Source: Robiginitomaculum sp036478975
Lineage (GTDB): Bacteria; Pseudomonadota; Alphaproteobacteria; Caulobacterales; Maricaulaceae
DNA: 11,667 bases
Assembly (NCBI GenBank): GCA_036478975.1
Contig: JAZGFA010000016.1
Location: 1-11,667, forward strand
Direction of reading: 5' to 3'
Shown here in pieces: positions 6,800 to 11,667 of this stretch. The translations under genes were made by a program, and so were the position numbers. Within the stretch, counting starts at the first letter, position 1. Every line of letters begins with the position of its first letter. The notes below the pieces were generated by a model that was not told the origin of the DNA, searched no databases, and saw nothing but the letters and a program-made list of their open reading frames with translations.

Positions 6800-7275
6800 T
6801 GACCGGATCGCCCGCGGTTTTATTTATTTGCCTTGGCAATATTTGCCGCAGCCCAACGGCGCAGGCTGTGTTTAGCGCGCGGGCGAAATCTTCCGGCCTT
6901 GTTAATATTATTATCGAGAGCGCCGGCACGGGGGCATGGCACGCAGGCGAGCCGCCAGACCCGCGCTCGGTTGAGGCAGGAGAGGCGCGCGGCTATAGCT
7001 TTACCGGCCAAACCGCCCGCAAGGTGGAGCCGCTCGACTTTGCCCGCTTTGATTATATTCTCGCCATGGACGCCGATAATCTGCGCGCTCTACAGGCTAT
7101 GGCCCCGCAAAATTATGGCGGACATTTGGGCCTGTTTTTAGATTTTGCCAACACGAAAAACGCCGATGTTCCCGACCCGTATTACGGGGGCGAGCGCGGC
7201 TTTGAAGACGTGCTGGATTTAATAGAGCGCGCCAGTGACGGGCTTATCAAAACCCTAAAGGCGCGATCCGATTAA
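6799..7275 (+). CDS. Low-molecular-weight protein tyrosine phosphatase
   Basis: A 158-residue LMW-PTP. The phosphate-binding loop CLGNICRSP (11-19) gives the nucleophile C11 and R17. The general acid is D126 in VPDPYYGG (124-131). E40-S41-A42-G43-T44 and the GY-F pattern near 65-68 also fit the family. In bacteria these cytoplasmic enzymes dephosphorylate tyrosine kinases of polysaccharide export or other proteins; related arsenate reductases also exist, but the YY after DP favours the phosphatase. No Wzc-like kinase is in view. The gene starts inside the regA stop codon (TAATG), so its product is likely made with RegA, and a functional link to redox control is possible but unproven. Its last 21 bases overlap the convergent thpR gene. 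Confidence 0.93.
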   Translation: MTGSPAVLFICLGNICRSPTAQAVFSARAKSSGLVNIIIESAGTGAWHAGEPPDPRSVEAGEARGYSFTGQTARKVEPLDFARFDYILAMDADNLRALQAMAPQNYGGHLGLFLDFANTKNADVPDPYYGGERGFEDVLDLIERASDGLIKTLKARSD

Positions 7276-7821
7276 CGGGTAATCCGCCTCGATGCGATAA
7301 GCGTTGCCGCCCTTTTTTTTGCGGTGACTAGAATAGAGCGAAAACCCGTCTACCCAAAATGGCCCGACCTTAAAATCCACCATGCCGCGCTTAAAAATAG
7401 CGAGCCGCTCTAGGGCTGTGACCAAATGCTCTGGGCTGGTTTTGGGCAAATAGGCGAGGGTTAAATGCGGGGTGAAAACCCGCGCGGGCATGATGATATT
7501 GGCGGCGCGCGCGGCGCGGCGGCAATGGCTGTGCAGTTTTGTCAGCGGCGCGCTATCGTCTACCCCGGCCCATAGGGCGTGCGGATTATTTTTCCCAAAA
7601 TGCCCGCAGCCTTTAAGGGTCAGGGCAAAGCCTTGCAGTGGCTCTCTGGCGATTTCGTCGTCGAGCATTTGCGCGCGCTCATCATCAATGTCGCCGAAAT
7701 ATCCAATGGTGATATGGAGCTGCTCCGCCCTGCGCCAACGCGCCCCCTCTACGCCTTTTTGCACGGGCTTAATCTGGCGCGCAATGTCATCAGGGATAGG
7801 AATGGCGGCGAATAAAATCAT
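7255..7821 (-). CDS. thpR: RNA 2',3'-cyclic phosphodiesterase (2H family)
   Basis: A 188-residue member of the 2H phosphoesterase superfamily (ThpR, formerly 2'-5' RNA ligase LigT). Both catalytic motifs are present: HITI (36-39) in EQLHITIGYFGD and HLTL (119-122) in FTPHLTLAYLPK. The start FAAIPIPDDIARQI is characteristic. The enzyme opens 2',3'-cyclic phosphates on RNA ends to 2'-phosphates in the cytoplasm. The basic tail after residue 165 (HRKKKGGNAYR) ends in a normal IEADYPL stretch. It follows the aldo/keto reductase gene by 13 bases on the same strand and is probably co-transcribed, although no good Shine-Dalgarno precedes its ATG. Its 3' end overlaps the phosphatase gene by 21 bases, so no terminator fits between the two converging genes. 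Confidence 0.92.
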   Translation of the reverse strand: MILFAAIPIPDDIARQIKPVQKGVEGARWRRAEQLHITIGYFGDIDDERAQMLDDEIAREPLQGFALTLKGCGHFGKNNPHALWAGVDDSAPLTKLHSHCRRAARAANIIMPARVFTPHLTLAYLPKTSPEHLVTALERLAIFKRGMVDFKVGPFWVDGFSLYSSHRKKKGGNAYRIEADYPLIGSRL

Positions 7822-7834
7822 CTAAGCGCAATCC

Positions 7835-8893
7835 CTATGCTACGGGGCTGCGATATTTTGCGTGGATTTTCGTCGCGGCTTTTTCCATATCCTCCGTCCA
7901 GTCTATTGCGTGGGCGTCAATGTTTTCCTGCAATTGTTTGATACTGGTCGCGCCGATAATATTGGAGGTAACAAAGTCGCGGGTCTCGACAAATTTAAGC
8001 GCGAACTGCACCGGGCTAATGCCAAGGCCCTCCGCCGCGTCAAGGCAAGCATTGACCGCGTCGACCGCGTAATCATAGCGGGCAAGGAATGCGGGGAACA
8101 GGGCCTTGCGCGAACCCTTTGGATCGCCATTGCGGTATTTACCCGTGAGGTAGCCTTGGGCGAGCGGGGAATAGGCGAGCAAGCCAACATTTTCGCGCAT
8201 GGCGATTTCCGCTTGGTTATAATCAAAACGCCGCGCCACAAGACTGTAGACATTTTGAATAGAGGCAATGCGCGGCAGACCGTTTTTCTCGGCTACGCTT
8301 AAACATTTCATCGTGCCCCACGCGGTTTCATTGGAAATGCCGATATGGCGAATATTGCCCTTTTCGACATGGCGGGACAGCGCCCCTAAAATATCCTCAA
8401 AGCTGTTCATGTCGCCCGCGTCATAATCCTTATAGGCGTTAAAGCCAAAACCCGCGCCGGGGAGAGGGCGATCAAGCCAGTGTAATTGATACAGGTCGAT
8501 ATAATCGGTTTGCAGCCGGCGCAGGGATTTCTCCACCGCCTCGTCAATTTGCGCGGGGGTGTGGCGGGTCGGCGCGCCGCCATCGCGTAGCCACGGCATG
8601 GCCGAGCGGCCAACGATTTTTGTCGCCAAAATAAAGTCATCGCGGTTTTTGCGCGCGGCAATCCACGTGCCAATATACTGCTCCGTGCGCCCTTGGGTTT
8701 TAGCATTGCCGGGAACCGGATACATTTCCGCTACGTCAATAAAATTAATCCCGCGCGCGCGCGCATAATCAAGCTGGGCGTGGGCCTCGGCCTCGCTATT
8801 TTGCTCCCCCCACGTCATCGTGCCAAGGCAGATAGAGCTAACCTGAAGGCCAGTTCGCCCCAGCGGGCGCATTTCAAAAGGTGTGTTGGTCAT
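7835..8893 (-). CDS. Aldo/keto reductase, Tas-like
   Basis: A 352-residue NAD(P)H-dependent aldo/keto reductase closest in pattern to Tas. The full length starts with MRPLGRTGLQVSSICLGTMTWG. The catalytic tetrad is visible: D53 and Y58 in NFIDVAEMYP, K92 in LATK and H138 in DLYQLHW. Cofactor-binding segments are GISNET (185-190) and SPLAQGYLTGKY further on, and IIGATS lies near the C terminus. The physiological substrate cannot be told from sequence; family members reduce small aldehydes and ketones. The ATG at 8893 has GGAG six bases upstream. It is the first gene of a two-gene unit with thpR and is divergent from the Bax-inhibitor gene, with a 125-base spacer. An uninterrupted CG alternation at 8752-8764 simply encodes Ala-Arg repeats. 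Confidence 0.92.
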   Translation of the reverse strand: MTNTPFEMRPLGRTGLQVSSICLGTMTWGEQNSEAEAHAQLDYARARGINFIDVAEMYPVPGNAKTQGRTEQYIGTWIAARKNRDDFILATKIVGRSAMPWLRDGGAPTRHTPAQIDEAVEKSLRRLQTDYIDLYQLHWLDRPLPGAGFGFNAYKDYDAGDMNSFEDILGALSRHVEKGNIRHIGISNETAWGTMKCLSVAEKNGLPRIASIQNVYSLVARRFDYNQAEIAMRENVGLLAYSPLAQGYLTGKYRNGDPKGSRKALFPAFLARYDYAVDAVNACLDAAEGLGISPVQFALKFVETRDFVTSNIIGATSIKQLQENIDAHAIDWTEDMEKAATKIHAKYRSPVA

Positions 8894-8935
8894 GGCGGTC
8901 TCCGAAGTGGGCTGCTAAACGCTAGCGCGAATATA

Positions 8936-8965
8936 TTGGCATTTTCGCCAGTCTTCCTATATAAT
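8936..8965 (+). promoter_or_regulatory. Near-consensus sigma70 promoter of the Bax-inhibitor gene
   Basis: TTGGCA (8936-8941) and TATAAT (8960-8965) are 18 bases apart, matching the consensus in eleven of twelve positions. The expected transcription start is near 8972, giving a leader of about 47 bases. It is the best promoter match in the window and suggests steady strong expression. Confidence 0.75.
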
Positions 8966-9018
8966 GGAGGTATAAACAAGGCTTGCGCTCGTTTTAGCGC
9001 GGCTAAAATAAGGAATTT

Positions 9019-9768
9019 ATGATGAATCAATTTAATTCACCCGCAATGGGCGCGTCCACCGACCTCGGTCTACGCAGCTTCATGATGGGCACATATCGCT
9101 ATATGGTTTTGGCCATGATCGTCTCTATGGCGGTGGCGTGGGCCTTTGGTAATTTTGTCTTGCTCAATGTGCCATTTGAGCCAGCAAGCGGCCTGTCCTC
9201 CATTGGGCGCACCCTTAATTCTGGCGTTGCCGCCATTGGTTTGACTATTGGCATTATGGTGACATTTGGCGCGGTTGGCGCGAAATTGCCGTCCATGAGC
9301 CTTGGGGCTGTGAAAACCTTCCTGTTCGGCTTTGCCGCCGTAATGGGCATTTGGCTGTCCTCTATTGCGGTGTTTGTTAACCCGATGATTTCCGCAAAAA
9401 TCTTCTTCATGGCCGCCTCCGCCTTTGCTGGCGTCAGCCTTATTGGTTACGTCACTAAAAAAGACCTAAGCACTGTTGTTAAGTTTTTCGTGATGGCCTT
9501 TATGGGCTATGTGGCGTTTCGCATTCTCGGCATGTTCTTTCCGTCCATGCGCCCAACCGGCATGATGGATCACGTGGTTAGCGTTATCGGCCTTGTGGCG
9601 ATTTGCGGCATTACCGCTTGGGAAACCCAGCATTTAAAGCGCGTCTATCACGCTACGGTCGGTGATCCGGCCATGGCAGAGAAATACTCCGCTTTCGGCG
9701 CGGCGTCATTGCTGCTCTCTTTTATCAACATCTTCTCAATTCTGATGAATTTGTTTGGCGGCGAATAA
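9019..9768 (+). CDS. Bax inhibitor-1/YccA family membrane protein
   Basis: A 249-residue integral membrane protein of the BI-1 (TMBIM/YccA) family. Seven hydrophobic segments are visible at about 28-50, 68-84, 97-119, 124-145, 155-174, 183-201 and 225-246. The head LGLRSFMMGTYRYM (16-29) and the loop ITAWETQHLKRVY (198-210) are family features. Members include pH-sensitive calcium leak channels (YetJ) and modulators of the FtsH protease (YccA); which role applies here is unknown. The loop position usually filled by Asp (YDTQ) is Glu (E202) here. Two ATG codons are adjacent; AAGGA (9010-9014) lies four bases from the first and seven from the second, so 9022 may be the true start. A strong promoter precedes the gene and an intrinsic terminator follows, so it is a monocistronic unit. 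Confidence 0.92.
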   Translation: MMNQFNSPAMGASTDLGLRSFMMGTYRYMVLAMIVSMAVAWAFGNFVLLNVPFEPASGLSSIGRTLNSGVAAIGLTIGIMVTFGAVGAKLPSMSLGAVKTFLFGFAAVMGIWLSSIAVFVNPMISAKIFFMAASAFAGVSLIGYVTKKDLSTVVKFFVMAFMGYVAFRILGMFFPSMRPTGMMDHVVSVIGLVAICGITAWETQHLKRVYHATVGDPAMAEKYSAFGAASLLLSFINIFSILMNLFGGE

Positions 9769-9797
9769 ACCGTTTAAACGCCGATAAATACGATTTT

Positions 9798-9827
9798 AAG
9801 CCTCGCAATTTGCGGGGCTTTTTATTT
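9798..9827 (+). terminator. Rho-independent terminator after the Bax-inhibitor gene
   Basis: A ten-base-pair stem, AAGCCTCGCA (9798-9807) with TGCGGGGCTT (9811-9820), has one T-G wobble and a loop of ATT. It is followed by TTTATTT. It lies 30 bases after the stop codon. Confidence 0.9.
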
Positions 9828-9903
9828 GCGCTGTGCCGTTAATATTGCTAGCGTAACTACGGAGAGGGACAAAAAATGTGCCTTTCCGTATCTGTAATGA
9901 CAC

Positions 9904-9913
9904 AAAGGGGAGA
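9904..9913 (+). promoter_or_regulatory. Strong Shine-Dalgarno of the small membrane protein gene
   Basis: AAAGGGGAGA lies five bases before ATG at 9919. It is among the most purine-rich ribosome sites in the window and supports the 9919 start. A second such site (GGAGAGG, 9861-9867) lies upstream of an ATG at 9876 in another frame. Confidence 0.6.
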
Positions 9914-9918
9914 AAATT

Positions 9919-10260
9919 ATGTCAATTGCAAAAATCGTATGGGCCGTGAGCGCTCTAGCAGCTGTTATCTTTGCATTCGTTTCGGGCTTTGCCCATGCGG
10001 GCGCATTACTAGCAGTTCTGGGACTCGTTAGCGGTTGGTTCTTGGACCACGACCATCGCCGCGGCGTTATCATCGCGGCTATCTTTCTGAGCATGGCCGG
10101 CGGCGCATCTGCGCTTGGTGCTATTCCGGGAATTGGCGCCTATATTACGGCGATTATGTCAAGCCTCGGCGCAGTATTTAGCGCGGCGTCTGTGACGGCC
10201 ATCGTTAGAACGCTTGTAGAGCGTTTAATTAAATCTAATGCGGCGTCTTCTACCTCTTAA
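9919..10260 (+). CDS. Small hydrophobic membrane protein of unknown function
   Basis: A 113-residue protein that I do not recognise. It is mostly hydrophobic with about four segments: 4-22, 26-41, 48-67 and 71-95. A short charged loop, DHDHRRG (43-49), separates the second and third. A Gly/Ala/Ser-rich stretch follows, and the C-terminal tail is basic and polar (RTLVERLIKSN, then Ser/Ala). The third and fourth segments contain small-residue patterns (GGASALGAIPGIGAY) suited to tight helix packing. No catalytic motif is seen. It is likely a real gene: it has a strong Shine-Dalgarno, its own terminator and few alternatives on either strand. It sits alone between two intrinsic terminators, with no clear promoter in the 91 bases before it. 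Codon choice is more mixed (GCA, CTA, TCT, GTT) than in the neighbours, which may reflect recent origin or different expression. Confidence 0.75.
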   Translation: MSIAKIVWAVSALAAVIFAFVSGFAHAGALLAVLGLVSGWFLDHDHRRGVIIAAIFLSMAGGASALGAIPGIGAYITAIMSSLGAVFSAASVTAIVRTLVERLIKSNAASSTS

Positions 10261-10286
10261 GGGTAAGCCTCATTAATTTTACAGCG

Positions 10287-10313
10287 GCCTCGCAGTTTTG
10301 CGGGGCTTTTTTT
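10287..10313 (+). terminator. Rho-independent terminator after the small membrane protein gene
   Basis: The stem GCCTCGCA (10287-10294) with TGCGGGGC (10299-10306) has one T-G wobble and a loop of GTTT. Seven T follow (10307-10313). The stem bases match those of the terminator at 9798-9827. On the minus strand no U-run follows the stem, so it probably does not stop the DUF2794 transcript efficiently. Confidence 0.9.
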
Positions 10314-10317
10314 ATGG

Positions 10318-10671
10318 CTATCGAGTGAGCTTAAAGCGCTGCTTATCAAACACGCGCAATACGGCTTTGAGCTCGTGGCCGCGTTTGAGGATAAGCCCGC
10401 CCGGGGCCATCACGCTATAGGCGCCTTGTTTTTTCGCGAGGGCCGGAGTTTTGATAATGCGGTAGAGCGGAGTTTCCGTGGCGCGGCGATAAATGGAAAA
10501 CTCCGCCCGGTCGGTCAGCATATCAATGGCGTAATCCTTCCAGTCCCCATTACTGACCATCTGCCCGTAAAGGCTGAGTATTAGGTTTAGCTCCGTGCGC
10601 TGAAACGCGACCTGAGAAGGGCCGCGCGGGCGCTGCGAGTTGGGTTTAATCGGGAGGACATTAGACGCCAT
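10318..10671 (-). CDS. DUF2794 family protein
   Basis: A 117-residue protein that matches DUF2794, a family of unknown function seen mainly in alphaproteobacteria. Visible family pattern: FQRTELNLILSLYGQMV (23-39), GDWKDYAIDML (42-52), then FSIYRRATETPLYRI and GAYSVMAPGGLILKRGHEL (83-101), ending in VLRVFD. No membrane segment or signal peptide is seen, and it appears to be a small cytoplasmic protein of mixed strands and helices. It starts six bases after the gshB stop, and the GGAGGA inside the gshB end, ten bases upstream of the ATG, serves as its ribosome site. It is therefore almost certainly co-transcribed with gshB. The repeated pairing might mean a role near glutathione metabolism, but this is only context. 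Confidence 0.88.
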   Translation of the reverse strand: MASNVLPIKPNSQRPRGPSQVAFQRTELNLILSLYGQMVSNGDWKDYAIDMLTDRAEFSIYRRATETPLYRIIKTPALAKKQGAYSVMAPGGLILKRGHELKAVLRVFDKQRFKLTR

Positions 10672-10677
10672 TAAAGC

Positions 10678-11649
10678 CTAGTCCTCCGCGAGCCTGCGCT
10701 CAATAGCGTCCCAAGACAGGGCCGCTGCGTCAATGCCGCTAAAGCGTTTTAGCTCCTGCACGCCGGTTGGGGAGGTGATGTTTATCTCGGTCATTTTATC
10801 GCCAATCACGTCAATGCCGACAAGGATTTGCCCGCGCTCTCGCAGCATTGGCCCGATAGCGTCACAAATAACCATATCAGTTTCGGTTAGCCCCGTCGGC
10901 ACGGCGGTTCCGCCCACATGCATATTAGAGCGGGTCTCGCCCTTTTGCGGCACGCGGTTAATCGCGCCAACCGCCACCCCGTCAATAATGATAATGCGCT
11001 TATCGCCTTTGACCACGGCCTTGAGATAAGCTTGGGCGATAATCGGTTCGCGGGAGCGCTCTAAAAACATTTCCATCAGCGATGAGTAATTGGGGTCATC
11101 TTGCTTAACGCGAAACACGCCGGCCCCGCCATTGCCAAAGAGCGGCTTTAGGATGATGTCTTTATGCTTTGCGCGAAAGGCGCTAATCGCGTCCATGTCG
11201 CGGCTGATTAAGGTTGCGGGCATGAGGTGCGGATAATCAAGCGGCAGGATTTTTTCCGGGCAGGAGCGCACCCACTGGGGGTCATTGGCGACAAAAGTTT
11301 TGCCCTTAAGCCGCTCTAGCATATGGGCGGCGGTGATATAGGCCATATCAAAAGGCGGGTCTTGGCGCATCCACACCACGTCGATATCGCTCTCTAAATT
11401 CAGGGTGACAGGCGCGCCAAAAACGGCGGGGCAGTCCGCGACGCGCTGGACATTAGTTGGCCTTGCGCGGGCGGTGATAGCGCCTTCATTATAGGATAGA
11501 TCCGCGGGGCCGTAGGTGAAAATTTCATAGCCGCGCTGCTGGGCGATTTCCGCCAAAGCAAAACTGGTATCGCCGTCAATATCGACGGTCTCCATTGGGT
11601 CCATTTGGAAGGCGACGCGCAAGGGCGTTTTTTTAGGTGCTTGGGTCAT
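10678..11649 (-). CDS. gshB: Glutathione synthetase
   Basis: A 323-residue GshB, close to the usual 315-320. It joins gamma-glutamylcysteine and glycine with ATP to make glutathione in the cytoplasm. The order of motifs is normal: LRVAFQMDPMETVDIDGDTS (10-29), WMRQDPPFDMAY (93-104), ATP-grasp glycine loop KPLFGNGGAGVFR (168-180), GDKR (215-218), RSNMHVGG (240-247) and EINITSPTGVQEL (288-300). The ATG at 11649 is preferred; a TTG at 11664 in the same frame adds five residues that do not look like family sequence. No clear Shine-Dalgarno precedes it. The bases read ATGA, so an upstream gene may end there and be coupled. DUF2794 follows after six bases. Confidence 0.96.
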   Translation of the reverse strand: MTQAPKKTPLRVAFQMDPMETVDIDGDTSFALAEIAQQRGYEIFTYGPADLSYNEGAITARARPTNVQRVADCPAVFGAPVTLNLESDIDVVWMRQDPPFDMAYITAAHMLERLKGKTFVANDPQWVRSCPEKILPLDYPHLMPATLISRDMDAISAFRAKHKDIILKPLFGNGGAGVFRVKQDDPNYSSLMEMFLERSREPIIAQAYLKAVVKGDKRIIIIDGVAVGAINRVPQKGETRSNMHVGGTAVPTGLTETDMVICDAIGPMLRERGQILVGIDVIGDKMTEINITSPTGVQELKRFSGIDAAALSWDAIERRLAED

Positions 11650-11667
11650 AGCCCATTGTTGCAAAGC

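Noticed and set aside
7862..8302. Open frame of 146 codons on the plus strand inside the aldo/keto reductase gene.
   Set aside because: It is a shadow of a complete reductase with all catalytic residues; there is no ribosome site of its own.
8752..8764. Alternating CG run that could form Z-DNA.
   Set aside because: It lies in the reductase coding sequence and is explained by Ala-Arg codons in a GC-rich genome.
1..11667. Search for CRISPR repeats, tRNA genes, insertion sequence ends, toxin-antitoxin pairs and phage genes.
   Set aside because: No regularly spaced repeats, tRNA-like cloverleaf, transposase or phage-like proteins were seen; the genes are core housekeeping and regulatory families.

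Overview
The window looks like ordinary core chromosome of an alphaproteobacterium. The evidence is the gene content: a RegB/RegA redox two-component pair next to a SenC/SCO protein, an alphaproteobacterial-type Fur (HHDH-LID), a DUF2794 protein (a family known mainly from this class) beside glutathione synthetase, and a YccA-like Bax-inhibitor protein. GANTC, the CcrM methylation site of this class, is also strongly depleted by hand count. GC is moderate and coding is dense. I saw no rRNA, tRNA, CRISPR array, insertion sequence, prophage or integron, and no gap above about 160 bases. I cannot name the order or genus.

Layout. (1) 1-1082, minus strand: RimI-like acetyltransferase, then Fur, then the 5' end of an unidentified gene cut by the left edge and coupled to fur by an ATGA overlap. 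(2) 1236-3272, plus: a bifunctional class A penicillin-binding protein, divergent from rimI; a palindromic element precedes its ribosome binding site. (3) 4677-3269, minus: a SenC/SCO copper lipoprotein followed by a YgjP-type zinc metallopeptidase, whose stop codon shares the palindrome TTAA with the stop of the penicillin-binding protein. (4) 4785-7275, plus: regB (probable TTG start), regA and a low-molecular-weight tyrosine phosphatase whose start overlaps the regA stop (TAATG). The regB-senC divergent spacer holds a 16-bp near-palindrome inside a possible senC promoter. (5) 8893-7255, minus: a Tas-type aldo/keto reductase followed by the RNA 2',3'-cyclic phosphodiesterase ThpR, overlapping the phosphatase tail to tail by 21 bases. 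(6) 8936-9827, plus: a Bax inhibitor-1/YccA membrane protein as a complete monocistronic unit with a near-consensus promoter and an intrinsic terminator. (7) 9919-10313, plus: an unrecognised 113-residue hydrophobic protein with its own terminator, nearly identical to the previous one. (8) 11649-10318, minus: glutathione synthetase followed by a DUF2794 protein.

Together the genes cover redox sensing and respiration (RegB, RegA, SenC), metal homeostasis (Fur), redox buffering (GshB), envelope synthesis and membrane quality (penicillin-binding protein, BI-1), and housekeeping modification. I found no convincing new multi-gene system. The items most worth a second look are the unknown small membrane protein between twin terminators, the palindrome in the senC/regB spacer, the regA-phosphatase coupling, and the altered acidic residues in RimI and BI-1.
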